A stretch of DNA of 64,000 nucleotides from Nocardia anaemiae NBRC 100462 (GCF_001612725.1 NZ_BDAZ01000063.1:33204-97203); one strand, 5' to 3'. Counted from the stretch's first letter, positions 32,874-41,190 are shown. The notes: generated by a model from the sequence alone, not told the origin. Translations and numbers: made by a program.

Positions 32874-33956
32874 CTATGGTTGCGCGAATACCGAACCGGT
32901 CTCGACCAATTCGGCCGCGCGGCGCGCGATGGCACTGCCGAGCTCGCTGGTCGTCGCCGTGCCGCCGAGATCGGGTGTGCGAATTCGACCTTCGCGCAGG
33001 ACATCACAGACCGCTCGATCGACGGCCACGGCGGCGCCGTGTTCGCCCAAATGCTCCAACAGCATTGCTCCGGCGAGAATCTGTGCGACCGGATTCGCGA
33101 TGCCCTGTCCGGCGAGATCGGGTGCGCTGCCGTGTACCGCCTCGAACATCGATGGCGCCGTGCGCTCGGGATTGATATTGCCCGATGGTGCCAGGCCGAG
33201 GCCACCGGTCACCGCGGCGGCGAGGTCGGACAGGATGTCACCGAAGAGATTCGATCCGACGATCACATCGAGCCGATCCGGATGCAGCACGATTTCTGCG
33301 GCCAGCGCGTCGACATGCAGTTGCCGGGTCTGCACCTGCGGATACTCCGAGGAAATGCGCTCGAAGATACTGTCCCAGTACGGCATCGAGTGCAGCAGTC
33401 CGTTCGATTTGGTTGCCGAGCACAGGCGTCCGTCGCGTTCCAGCGCCCGTTCGAAGGCGTAGCGGATGATCCGTTCGCAGCCGACCCTGGTGAAGATCGA
33501 TTCCTGCCGGACGAATTCGTCGGTGCGGCCCGGATGGTGCATGCCGCCGATCGCGGAGTATTCGCCCTCGGAATTCTCCCGCACGATCAGGATGTCCAGG
33601 TCTTCGGCGGTGCGGTCGCGCAAGGCGGATTCGGTGCCGGGCAGCAGGCGGACCGGGCGCAGATTCACGTACTGGCCGAAGGCACGGCGCAGCGGAATCA
33701 GCAATCCCCACAGCGAAATATGATCGGGCACACCGGGAAAACCGACCGCACCGAGCAGGATCGCGTCGAATCCGGCGAGTTGACCGGGTGCGTCGGCGGG
33801 CATCATCGCTCCGGTGCGCAGATAATTCTCACAGGACCAGTCGAATTCGGTCCATTCGATGCCGGGCAGTACCGCGTCGAGTACCGCGACGGCCTCGGCG
33901 GTGACATCGACACCGATGCCGTCACCGGGAATGGTGGCTATCCGGTAGTTGCTCAT
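32874..33956 (-). CDS. Tartrate/D-malate dehydrogenase-type beta-decarboxylating dehydrogenase
   Basis: A 360-residue member of the isocitrate/isopropylmalate dehydrogenase family. The N-terminal IATIPGDGIGVDV, VNLRPVRLLPGTESAL, DILIVRENSEGEYS, the metal-binding VGSNLFGDILSDLAAAV, and EAVHGSAPDLAGQGIANP are all present. The RPVRLLPG and RENSEGEYS segments match the TtuC/DmlA branch, which oxidises tartrate, D-malate or similar 2-hydroxyacids with NAD. It overlaps the upstream aldehyde dehydrogenase gene by 4 bases (ATGA), so they are coupled. A gap of 98 bases separates it from ehuB. Confidence 0.86.
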   Translation of the reverse strand: MSNYRIATIPGDGIGVDVTAEAVAVLDAVLPGIEWTEFDWSCENYLRTGAMMPADAPGQLAGFDAILLGAVGFPGVPDHISLWGLLIPLRRAFGQYVNLRPVRLLPGTESALRDRTAEDLDILIVRENSEGEYSAIGGMHHPGRTDEFVRQESIFTRVGCERIIRYAFERALERDGRLCSATKSNGLLHSMPYWDSIFERISSEYPQVQTRQLHVDALAAEIVLHPDRLDVIVGSNLFGDILSDLAAAVTGGLGLAPSGNINPERTAPSMFEAVHGSAPDLAGQGIANPVAQILAGAMLLEHLGEHGAAVAVDRAVCDVLREGRIRTPDLGGTATTSELGSAIARRAAELVETGSVFAQP

Positions 33957-35425
33957 ATTCGCACTCCGATGTATTTGGTCTCCAGGAATTCGTCTATGCC
34001 GGTGAGTCCACCCTCACGGCCGAGCCCGGATTCTTTCACGCCGCCGAACGGTGCGGCGGGATTGGAGACTACCCCCTGATTCAGACCGACCATGCCGGTT
34101 TCCAGCGCCTCACAGATCCGCAGTCCGCGCCGCAGATTTTCGGTGAATACATAGCCCACCAATCCGTATGGCGTGTTATTCGCGCGCGCGACGACCTCGG
34201 CCTCGGTATCGAAGGCGGCGATCGCCGCGACCGGTCCGAAGATTTCGGTGTGGCACATCTCGGCGTCATCGGGTACATCGGTCAATACCGTTGCGGGATA
34301 GAAGTTTCCGAGACCATCCAATGCCGCACCGCCGGTGCGCACGGTGGCTCCGCGACGGACCGCATCGGCGACCAGACTCGTCACCTTCGCCACCGCATCG
34401 GCGTCGATCAGCGGACCGACGACCACTCCCGGCTCGGTCCCGCGCCCCATCGGCAGCGCCGCCAGCCGATCGGCCAGTCGAGTCGCGAATTCGTCGACAA
34501 CGCCGCGCTGCACAAAGATTCGGTTCGCGGCGGTACACGCCTGCCCGATATTGCGCATCTTCGCCGCCAGCGCCCCCTCGACCGCGTCATCGAGATCCGC
34601 GTCGTCGAATACGATGAACGGCGCATTGCCGCCGAGCTCCATCGAGGTGCGCATCACGGTCCGCGCGCACTGCTCGAGCAGCAACTTCCCGACGGCGGTC
34701 GAACCGGTGAACGACAGTTTGCGCGAGCGATTGTCCAGAATCATCGGCGTCATCACCGCCCCCGGATCGGATGTCGTGATCACATTGACCACACCGGCCG
34801 GAACACCGACCCGATCCAGAATGTCGGCCAGCGCCAGCATCGAAAGTGGGGTCTGCTCAGCGGGTTTCACAACGCAGGTGCATCCGGCGGCCAGTGCCGG
34901 ACCGATCTTGCGGGTACCCATGGCCATCGGGAAGTTCCACGGCGTGATGAGCAGGCTCGGACCGACCGGCTGTCTGGTCACCAGAAATCGCGAACCCCCC
35001 GCGGGGGCAGGCATATATCCGCCGTCCAGACGAACGGCCTCTTCGGCGAACCACCGGAAAAACTCTGCCGCATAAGCGATTTCACCGCGGGCCTCGGCCA
35101 ATGGCTTGCCCATTTCCAGCGTCATGATCAGCGCGAGTCGTTCGGTATCGGCGAGCAGCGCGCGGTGCGCGTCCATGAGGATGTCGCTGCGCTGTCGAGG
35201 CGTCGTTCGCGCCCAATCCGCCTGCGCTCGGGCGGCCGCGGCCAAGGCATCCAGCCCGTCGGCCGAGTCGGCATCGGCCACCTGGCACAGCAGCTGACCT
35301 GTCGCCGGATCGGTGACCCGCAGCGTGGCGGCTGTTGCGCGCCATCCGCCGTCGATGAACAGTCCGGTCGGGACGGTGTCGATCGCGGCGCGTTCGGCTG
35401 CGCTCAGGGCGGTTTCGGTGAGCAT
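33953..35425 (-). CDS. NAD(P)-dependent aldehyde dehydrogenase, succinate-semialdehyde dehydrogenase type
   Basis: A 490-residue enzyme. ITPWNFPMAMGTRKIGPALAAG, KPAEQTPLS, SFTGSTAVGKLL, catalytic MELGGNAPFIV (Glu) and GQACTAANRIFV (nucleophilic Cys) are present, followed by PFGGVKESGLGREGG. This set is typical of GabD; ectoine-pathway DoeC enzymes, which oxidise aspartate semialdehyde, belong to the same family. Start at 35425 with AGGAG 6 bases upstream. It is the first gene of the seven-gene minus-strand operon and pairs metabolically with the divergent aminotransferase. Confidence 0.9.
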   Translation of the reverse strand: MLTETALSAAERAAIDTVPTGLFIDGGWRATAATLRVTDPATGQLLCQVADADSADGLDALAAAARAQADWARTTPRQRSDILMDAHRALLADTERLALIMTLEMGKPLAEARGEIAYAAEFFRWFAEEAVRLDGGYMPAPAGGSRFLVTRQPVGPSLLITPWNFPMAMGTRKIGPALAAGCTCVVKPAEQTPLSMLALADILDRVGVPAGVVNVITTSDPGAVMTPMILDNRSRKLSFTGSTAVGKLLLEQCARTVMRTSMELGGNAPFIVFDDADLDDAVEGALAAKMRNIGQACTAANRIFVQRGVVDEFATRLADRLAALPMGRGTEPGVVVGPLIDADAVAKVTSLVADAVRRGATVRTGGAALDGLGNFYPATVLTDVPDDAEMCHTEIFGPVAAIAAFDTEAEVVARANNTPYGLVGYVFTENLRRGLRICEALETGMVGLNQGVVSNPAAPFGGVKESGLGREGGLTGIDEFLETKYIGVRI

Positions 35426-35492
35426 GGGGGCTCCTTTCATTCCCGACGCGGCCTTCGGCCATTGCCGCGAACCCCGTGCCCATGTTATGCAT

Positions 35493-35508
35493 ATTGTCAA
35501 CAATCCGA
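35493..35508. promoter_or_regulatory. Operator-like ATTGTCAACAATCCGA (site 1), divergent promoter
   Basis: It contains arms ATTGT and ACAAT around CA, typical of FadR-type GntR operators. The identical 16 bases occur at 41133-41148 in the other divergent promoter of the cluster. Here it lies between the aldehyde dehydrogenase and aminotransferase starts (68 and 41 bases away) and is followed by two more ACAAT half-sites. Confidence 0.65.
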
Positions 35509-35548
35509 CAATAGACAATCAGCGGATATGCGCCCCGGGAGGCGGATC

Positions 35549-36796
35549 ATGACCGAGCTATCCCCCGTTCTCAAGCAGGCCACCCCGGTCATCGTCGACC
35601 ACGGGTCGGGCTGCTACCTCTACGGCACCGACGGGCGCCGCTATCTCGACTTCACCGCGGGCATCGGCGTCACCAGCACCGGCCACTGCCACCCGCACGT
35701 GGTCGCGGCGGCCCAGGCCCAGGTCGCCAGCCTTATCCACGGTCAATACACCACCGTCATGCATCGGCCGCTGCTCGAACTCACCGAGCGACTCGGCACC
35801 GTGCTGCCCGAAGGTCTGGACACGCTGTTCTTCGCCAACTCCGGCAGTGAGGCCGTCGAGGCCGCGCTGCGCCTGGCCCGCCAGGCCACCGGACGGCCGA
35901 ATATCGTTGTCTTCCAAGGCGGATTCCACGGTCGCACCGTCGCGGCGGCAACCATGACGACCTCGGGCACCCGGTTCTCCGCCGGGTTCAGTCCACTGAT
36001 GTCCGGGGTGCACGTGGCGCCGTTCCCCACCGCCTTCCGCTATGGCTGGACCGAGGCCGAGGCCACCGCCTTCGCACTGCGCGAACTCGACTACCTCTTC
36101 GCCACCGTCACCTCCCCGGCCGAGACCGCCGCATTCGTGGTCGAACCGATGCTCGGCGAGGGCGGCTACATCCCCGGCAACGCCGCGTTCTTCCGCGGGC
36201 TGCGCGAACGCGCGGACCGGCACGGCATCCTGCTCATCTTCGACGAGATCCAAACCGGCTTCGGCCGAACCGGAAAGTTCTTCGGACATCAGCACTTCGA
36301 CGTCCGCCCCGATGTCATCACCATCGCGAAGGGCCTTGCCAGTGGTTTCCCGCTGTCCGGCATCGCGGCGCCGCGCGAGCTGATGGCCAAGGCATGGCCG
36401 GGCTCACAGGGCGGCACCTACGGCGGCAATGCGGTGGCCTGTGCGGCGGCGATCGCGACACTCGAGGTGATCCAATCGGAGGGGTTGGTGGACAACGCCG
36501 CCGCGCGCGGCGCTCAACTGCTCACCGGACTGCGCGACAGCGCCAGCAAAGCGATCGGCGATGTGCGCGGCCTCGGACTGCTCTGCGGCGCCGAATTCAC
36601 CACGCCCACCGGCGAACCCGATACCGCGACGGCCGTCGCGGCCCAGCGGCTCGCGGTCGAGAAGGGCCTGCTGCTGCTCACCTGCGGTGCGTATATGAAT
36701 GTGGTGCGGATGATCCCGCCGCTGATCGTGACCGATACCCAGATCGACGACGCGCTCGCGATCTGGTCGACCGTGCTCGCCGAACTCCCCGCGTGA
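35549..36796 (+). CDS. Class III PLP aminotransferase (GABA/diaminobutyrate type)
   Basis: A 415-residue omega-aminotransferase. Motifs include LDFTAGIGVTSTGHCHPHVV, FFANSGSEAVEAALRLAR, FQGGFHGRTVAAATMT, LIFDEIQTGFGRTGKFF with the PLP-binding Asp, and ITIAKGLASGFPLSG with the Schiff-base Lys. The length and motifs fit 4-aminobutyrate and DoeD-like diaminobutyrate aminotransferases, whose aldehyde product would go to the divergent dehydrogenase. GGGAGG lies 7 bases before the ATG. It is the first gene of the plus-strand arm. Confidence 0.92.
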   Translation: MTELSPVLKQATPVIVDHGSGCYLYGTDGRRYLDFTAGIGVTSTGHCHPHVVAAAQAQVASLIHGQYTTVMHRPLLELTERLGTVLPEGLDTLFFANSGSEAVEAALRLARQATGRPNIVVFQGGFHGRTVAAATMTTSGTRFSAGFSPLMSGVHVAPFPTAFRYGWTEAEATAFALRELDYLFATVTSPAETAAFVVEPMLGEGGYIPGNAAFFRGLRERADRHGILLIFDEIQTGFGRTGKFFGHQHFDVRPDVITIAKGLASGFPLSGIAAPRELMAKAWPGSQGGTYGGNAVACAAAIATLEVIQSEGLVDNAAARGAQLLTGLRDSASKAIGDVRGLGLLCGAEFTTPTGEPDTATAVAAQRLAVEKGLLLLTCGAYMNVVRMIPPLIVTDTQIDDALAIWSTVLAELPA

Positions 36797-36812
36797 CCAG
36801 GAGGCAGAACCG

Positions 36813-37307
36813 ATGGGCCGCTACATCTCGATCACTCTGACCAAGGCGGGCGTGACCTGCCGAGCCCGACTGCTCGACGCGGAAGCACCACAAACCTGTG
36901 CGGCGGTGTGGGATGCGCTGCCGCAGGAGGGCGACGCATTCCACGCCAAGTACGCCCGCAATGAGGTGTACACCCTGCTGCCCCGGATCGCGGCGGCACC
37001 GCATCGGGAGAACCCGACGGTCACCCCGATTCCGGGTGATGTGTGCCTGTTCGATTTCGAAGCGTGGGAGATCGGCAACCCGGCCTACGGCTACGAGCCG
37101 GGTACGGCGGCGCACCACGAGCAGGGCGCCACCGACCTCGCTTTGTTCTACGGCCGCAACAACTTACTCATCAATGGTGATATGGGCTGGGTGCCCGGCA
37201 ATGTCTTCGCCACCATCGAATCGGGCCTCACCGATATCGCGGCCGCCTGCAACACCCTCTGGCTGCACGGCGTCCAAGGCGAAACCTTGGCATTCGCCCG
37301 CGCCTAG
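36813..37307 (+). CDS. DUF3830 family protein (cyclophilin-like fold)
   Basis: A 164-residue protein. The fold begins YISITLTKAGVTCRARLLD and continues PQTCAAVWDALPQEGDAFHAKYARNEVY, FDFEAWEIGNPAYGY and DLALFYGRNNLLINGDMGW, matching DUF3830. Members occur in catabolic operons with amidases and Asp/Glu racemase-like enzymes and have no proven activity; a role in binding or hydrolysing small cyclic amides is a guess from context. AGGAGG precedes the ATG, 16 bases after the aminotransferase stop. The last codons and the stop lie in a 23-base direct repeat that bounds the downstream insertion. Confidence 0.82.
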   Translation: MGRYISITLTKAGVTCRARLLDAEAPQTCAAVWDALPQEGDAFHAKYARNEVYTLLPRIAAAPHRENPTVTPIPGDVCLFDFEAWEIGNPAYGYEPGTAAHHEQGATDLALFYGRNNLLINGDMGWVPGNVFATIESGLTDIAAACNTLWLHGVQGETLAFARA

Positions 37308-37776
37308 CCAGAGCAGCTTTTATTTGACAGCTGGAGTGATTTACGTCAGCTGCTCTATCTTGCGACAAATCCACGGCCGTCTCGACATTACCAGGCTGCA
37401 TTCCGGTGTCGGTCAAGACCTTGAAATCACACCTGCTCCGCAGGCCATACCAGTGCCCTTTGTCAATTTGAACACTCGAGTGAAGGAGGTAGTCGGGTGT
37501 AATGTCGTAATGATTGTCCGAATACCCTGAAATGCCGTTTATCGTGGTGCGACAGTTCATCGAACCGTAGACAACCTTCTGAGTGGCTGGCGTGAGCTTC
37601 AGAGCCCAAGCGAATATGTTCGTGCCGTAGTCTATCTGCCCAGTAAACCGAGCGACGTTGTTCTGATACTCTTTGTACGGTGAGTTCGTCGTAAATTCGA
37701 GGTTTGCTGGATTTGGTTCCGCAGCAGCAGATCCCGCAAAAGTCGATAGGGAAGTCGCTGCTGAGATCAACAGCAA
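37228..37776 (-). CDS. Small secreted protein on the inserted segment (3-prime end runs into host DNA)
   Basis: An exported protein of about 180 residues as read. It has a hydrophobic leader ending FAGSAAAEPN and a mature part with aromatic and cysteine-containing strands (YKEYQNNVARFTGQIDYG, VVYGSMNCRTTING, HWYGLRSRCDFKVL). The start is a TTG at 37776 and is uncertain, because upstream in-frame codons could extend the leader (VNKLILLLISAA). After SSCQIKAALARRG the frame passes the repeat and becomes antisense to DUF3830 until 37228, so the original stop appears lost or lies near 37310. Base composition is distinctly lower in GC than the flanks. The function is unknown. Confidence 0.5.
   Translation of the reverse strand: MLLISAATSLSTFAGSAAAEPNPANLEFTTNSPYKEYQNNVARFTGQIDYGTNIFAWALKLTPATQKVVYGSMNCRTTINGISGYSDNHYDITPDYLLHSSVQIDKGHWYGLRSRCDFKVLTDTGMQPGNVETAVDLSQDRAADVNHSSCQIKAALARRGRMPRFRLGRRAARGCCRRPRYR
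37287..37309. repeat. 23-base direct repeat, left copy
   Basis: Begins TTGGCATTCG and ends CGCCTAGCC; identical to 38642-38664. It contains the DUF3830 stop codon. It marks the left edge of the 1.33-kb insertion. Confidence 0.9.
37310..37356. repeat. Inverted repeat AGAGCAGCT at the left end of the insert
   Basis: AGAGCAGCT at 37310-37318 pairs with AGCTGCTCT at 37348-37356, 29 bases between. It starts at the first base after the direct repeat, so it may be a terminal structure of the mobile segment or a terminator. Confidence 0.4.
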
Positions 37777-37818
37777 TATCAGCTTATTAACTTGTTGCCC
37801 CCACGTTAAAGATTCTGT

Positions 37819-38055
37819 CTAGTTTTCGACCCAGGTTATAAGTACAGCACGCCGGTCGTGCGAATCCTGCTGGGCGAACTCATATTCGACGTCGACGATA
37901 TCTCCAATATTGATTTCGTCGAAATTTCTTCCCCGCAGAGAATCCAAGCCGAACCAAATGTGATCACCAGCCACGGACTCGATGACCCCAGTTGCGCGCT
38001 TCCTGTTCCAGCGCCAAATCTTGCCCCGCGCAATTTGAACCCCCTCAGCCTGCAT
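37819..38055 (-). CDS. Cold-shock-domain protein on the inserted segment
   Basis: A 78-residue protein. IARGKIWRWNRKRATGVIES, then HIWFGLDSLRGRNFDEINIGDIVDVEYEF matches the five-strand cold-shock/OB domain: G-K-x-W-x-W/F near the N-terminus, a degenerate RNP1, and V-x-Y/F-E near the end. The usual GFGFI core is replaced by ATGVIES, so nucleic-acid binding may differ from CspA. It stands alone in lower-GC DNA. The ATG at 38055 is used; no clear ribosome site precedes it. Confidence 0.6.
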   Translation of the reverse strand: MQAEGVQIARGKIWRWNRKRATGVIESVAGDHIWFGLDSLRGRNFDEINIGDIVDVEYEFAQQDSHDRRAVLITWVEN

Positions 38056-38641
38056 GCGGTGGACGTTACAGGGGTGGCGTGCCCTGCGCAATGACACGCG
38101 CGCTGCTCTGGCCGAGATAGCAGAGCTACCTCCACCGGGCAGCCACCTTGCGCTGCCGTTCGGCGGCTCGATTGATTTCGTATCGGCGGTCCCGCGGCCC
38201 ACCCGGTCACGGCGGTGACGAACCGAGACATCAGCTCGACCGGCAGAGACCTCGCCGGAACAGCCGGAATGTGCCCGGATGCAACCGGAATCCGTTGTGG
38301 CAGAGCGTTCTCCGCCACATCAGCCGATGCGGTGGATTCGGATTCCGACGGCTGACCCACCCCTCGAGCCGGTCCAGACTTCCGCAGCGCGCAGTCGCAC
38401 CCGATTTCTCGATCAGATTCCAGCCATCGGACCGGATCGGCTCGCGTTCAACACGATAGCCCGAACCTGCCGCATTCTCGATGGCGCCCACGACCACTCT
38501 CGTATCGACGGCAGCTCGCCAGTGTGCCGCCCGGCCTTCTGCTGGCTTCTCGGGTGTCACTGCGGGTACCAGGCCGCGGCCGAGGGCCTGGTACCCGGGA
38601 ACCAGAACCGTCCACATGGCGTGACGTACCGCATCCCACCG
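38056..38641. other. Rest of the inserted segment, no convincing gene
   Basis: About 590 bases with overlapping open frames on both strands. None has a ribosome site, a recognisable domain or convincing codon use. A minus-strand frame at 38231-38617 of 128 codons is the longest and could be a hypothetical gene. Confidence 0.35.
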
Positions 38642-38664
38642 TTGGCATTCGCCCGCGCCTAGCC
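38642..38664. repeat. 23-base direct repeat, right copy
   Basis: Identical to 37287-37309. It contains the stop codon of the minus-strand amidase (read as CTA on the plus strand at 38659-38661). It marks the right edge of the insertion. Confidence 0.9.
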
Positions 38665-40050
38665 CAGGACGTATTCGGCATAGCGGGCGACCGCGAGGAC
38701 CAGATCATCGGAGTGGCGCGGTCCGATGATCTGCAGTCCGACCGGCAGTCCCGCGGCGGTTTTGCCCGCGGGGATGCTGATCGCGGGCTGCTGGGTCATA
38801 TTGAACGGATAGGTGAACGGTGTCCACTGCGGCCAACTGTCGAGTCCGCTGCCCGGCGGGACGTCGTGTCCCGCCTCGAATGCGGTGATCGGCATCGTCG
38901 GGGTGATCAGCACGTCATACGTGGTGTGGAAGGCGCCCATCGTGATGCCGAGCTGGGCAGCAACCGCTCGGGCATCGAGATAGTCGACGGCACTTACGGT
39001 TTCGCCGCGCTCCCAGACCGCGCGCAGTCCCTGGTCCACCTTCTCACGCGCACCGTCCGGGAATTTCGCCAACATGGTGGCCGCACCGGCGGCCCACAGC
39101 ACTTCGAATGCCTCGCGCGGGTCTTCGAAGCCCGGATCGGTCGCGATGACCCGTAGCTCGGCATCGGCCAGCCGCCGCACCGCGGCGTCCACGATCGCGG
39201 CGACCTCCGGATCGACCTTCGCATAACCGAGCGTCGGCGAGTAGGCGACGGTGAGTCCGCGCACCTCGCGCGACATCTGGCCGCGGAAGGTCGTCACCGT
39301 GGGCGGCAGCTCGGTCGGATCGCGCGGATCGGGCAGCGACAGAATGTCCATGAGCAGCGCGGCATCCTCGACGGTCCTGGTCATCGGCCCGGCGTGCGCC
39401 AGCGGACCGAACGGGCTCGCCGGATACAGCGGCACCCGACCGTGCGTCGGCTTGAAACCGACGATGCCGCAGAACGCGGCCGGAATGCGAATGCTCCCAC
39501 CGCCGTCCGTGCCGACCGATACCGGGCCCATCCCGGCCGCCACCGCCGCCGCGCTGCCGCCGGAGGAGCCGCCCGAGGTTGTCGAGGGATCGGCCGGGTT
39601 GCGGGTGATGCCGGTCAGCGGGCTGTCGGTGACTGCCTTCCAAGCGATTTCGGGCGTTGTCGTCTTCCCGAGGAACACCATGCCGTCCTCGCGCAGCCGG
39701 GCCGCGACCGGGCTGTCGACCTGCCAGGGACCGCTCGGATCGACCGAGGTGCTGCCGCGCCGAGTCGGCCAGCCCTCGGTCAGGAAGATGTCCTTGATCG
39801 AGATCGGCACACCGTCGAGCAGTCCGCGCGCATAGCCCGAATTCCAGCGCGCCTCCGAATCTTTGGCTTGTACCAGTGCACGATCCGGATCGACCAGACA
39901 GTAGGCGTTCACCGCACCGTCGCGCGCCGCGATGGCTTCCAGAATCGCCTCGGTCGCCTCGACCGGCGAAAGGGTTCCGGCCGCATAGGCCGAGACCAAT
40001 TCGACGGCGGTCATCCCGGCCGGTTGAGTATTGCTGTCCGGGTAGCTCAT
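38659..40050 (-). CDS. Amidase signature enzyme
   Basis: A 463-residue amide hydrolase with the Ser-cisSer-Lys triad. Lys86 is in VPISIKDIF, the cis-Ser in TSGGSSGGSAAA (about 162), and the nucleophile Ser186 in GTDGGGSIRIPA. The sequence also has GFKPTHGRVPLYP and the C-terminal PAISIPAGKTAAGLPVGLQIIGP. Such enzymes hydrolyse carboxamides including acyl amides, carbamates and nitrile-derived amides. It probably opens or deacylates the imported substrate of this cluster. Its ATG overlaps the stop of a 26-codon open frame (40047-40127). Its own stop falls in the 23-base repeat, so before the insertion it ended directly against the DUF3830 gene. Confidence 0.9.
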   Translation of the reverse strand: MSYPDSNTQPAGMTAVELVSAYAAGTLSPVEATEAILEAIAARDGAVNAYCLVDPDRALVQAKDSEARWNSGYARGLLDGVPISIKDIFLTEGWPTRRGSTSVDPSGPWQVDSPVAARLREDGMVFLGKTTTPEIAWKAVTDSPLTGITRNPADPSTTSGGSSGGSAAAVAAGMGPVSVGTDGGGSIRIPAAFCGIVGFKPTHGRVPLYPASPFGPLAHAGPMTRTVEDAALLMDILSLPDPRDPTELPPTVTTFRGQMSREVRGLTVAYSPTLGYAKVDPEVAAIVDAAVRRLADAELRVIATDPGFEDPREAFEVLWAAGAATMLAKFPDGAREKVDQGLRAVWERGETVSAVDYLDARAVAAQLGITMGAFHTTYDVLITPTMPITAFEAGHDVPPGSGLDSWPQWTPFTYPFNMTQQPAISIPAGKTAAGLPVGLQIIGPRHSDDLVLAVARYAEYVLG

Positions 40051-40127
40051 GCCTGCGCCTCGCTGACGCTCGGCTCCGGCATGCGCACGGCGCGCTGGCT
40101 CATGATTCGCTCACTTCGTTCGCTCAT
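40047..40127 (-). CDS. 26-codon leader open frame coupled to the amidase start
   Basis: ATG at 40127 has AAGGAG 7 bases upstream, reads MSERSERIMSQRAV at first, and stops with a TGA that overlaps the amidase ATG (ATGA). The DNA includes the short repeat GAGCGAACGAAGTGAGCGAA, of a type often scattered around start codons in Nocardia and related genomes. It may be a translational-coupling leader rather than a functional peptide. No homology is claimed. Confidence 0.4.
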   Translation of the reverse strand: MSERSERIMSQRAVRMPEPSVSEAQA

Positions 40128-40139
40128 GGCAGGGCTCCT

Positions 40140-41105
40140 TCAGCCGGGCACGTACCCCAGCTCTTTATCGACCACGTTGTCCAAAGTCCGGCCGGCGATC
40201 CAATTATCGAAATTGCGGGTGAACGCCGTGACGACCTCGGTTCGCCAGCCGCTGAAATCACCCGAATTGTGCGGAGTGATAAGCACATTCGGGAGATCCC
40301 ACAGCGGATGCCGCGCCGGTAGCGGTTCCGGATCCACCACATCGAGTGCCGCCCCGGATATCGATCCGGTGCTGAGTGCGGCGAGAAGGTCGTCGGTCAC
40401 AACGAGTTCCCCACGCCCGACATTGACAAACCTGGCATGTGGTTTCATCGCGGCGAATGCCTTGGCATCGAACATTTCCCGGGTCTGCGGCGTCAGCGGC
40501 GCCACCGCGACGACGTAATCGGCAATGGGAAGTTCAGCGTGCAGGTCGGTGCTCACGGTGCCGAAATCCGGGTCGGTGGCACGCGCGCGGCGGCCCACCG
40601 CGCGCACGTTCATTCCGGCGGCGCGCAATAGACGCGCGACGGCGCGACCGATCGAGCCGGTTCCGACTATCAGGACGGTGGCGCCCGAAATGCGTTCGGA
40701 TTCACGGTGCCGCCATTCGTGCCGCTGCTGCAAGCGCAGCGATCCGGACAGATCCTTGGCAAAGCCGAGAATCTGACCCAAGACGTATTCCGCGATGGCC
40801 GTATCGAATACGCCACGTGTATTGGTGACCACGACCTCGCTTTCCCGCAGTTCGGGGAACATCACCGGATCCACTCCGGTGGAACCCATATGCAGCCAGC
40901 GCAAACGATCGGCCGCATGCCAGGCGCCGGGGACCGCGCGAGTGAGGAAGTCGTAGACGAATAGCGCGTCGGCGCCGCGCAGTGCGTCGGCGAGTCCGGG
41001 CGCTTCCGTGTACCGTACTTCGGCTCGATCGGCCACTGGGGCCATGAGGTCCGCCTCGGGCACACTGTCACTGTGCAGGACGGTGACAATCGGGCCCTGT
41101 TCCAC
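40140..41105 (-). CDS. D-2-hydroxyacid dehydrogenase (NAD-binding)
   Basis: A 321-residue enzyme. The NAD motif VLIVGTGSIGRAVARLLRAAG is central. The catalytic set is Arg in FVNVGRGELV, Glu in DVVDPEPLP and His in LITPHNSG. The N-terminal substrate domain (LRWLHMGSTGVDPVMFPEL) resembles actinobacterial hydroxypyruvate/glyoxylate reductase-like members. It reduces a 2-oxoacid or oxidises a D-2-hydroxyacid arising in the pathway. GTG start at 41105 in the divergent promoter that carries operator site 2; it is followed by the leader frame and amidase in the same direction. Confidence 0.88.
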   Translation of the reverse strand: MEQGPIVTVLHSDSVPEADLMAPVADRAEVRYTEAPGLADALRGADALFVYDFLTRAVPGAWHAADRLRWLHMGSTGVDPVMFPELRESEVVVTNTRGVFDTAIAEYVLGQILGFAKDLSGSLRLQQRHEWRHRESERISGATVLIVGTGSIGRAVARLLRAAGMNVRAVGRRARATDPDFGTVSTDLHAELPIADYVVAVAPLTPQTREMFDAKAFAAMKPHARFVNVGRGELVVTDDLLAALSTGSISGAALDVVDPEPLPARHPLWDLPNVLITPHNSGDFSGWRTEVVTAFTRNFDNWIAGRTLDNVVDKELGYVPG

Positions 41106-41132
41106 ATTGACACACTAAAATCGCATCGTATG

Positions 41133-41148
41133 ATTGTCAACAATCCGA
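41133..41148. promoter_or_regulatory. Operator-like ATTGTCAACAATCCGA (site 2), divergent promoter
   Basis: All 16 bases are identical to site 1 at 35493-35508. It lies 28 bases upstream of the hydroxyacid dehydrogenase start and about 40 bases upstream of the maleate-isomerase-like gene. The GntR regulator encoded at 42660 is the likely binder. Confidence 0.65.
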
Positions 41149-41190
41149 TCGTTCTCGGAGGTCTAACGGCTGAGCGCGAGAGGGGCCGCA

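Noticed and set aside
34250..35548. Upstream extension of the aminotransferase frame
   Set aside because: The first 430 codons are antisense to the aldehyde dehydrogenase; the family start and GGGAGG site are at 35549.
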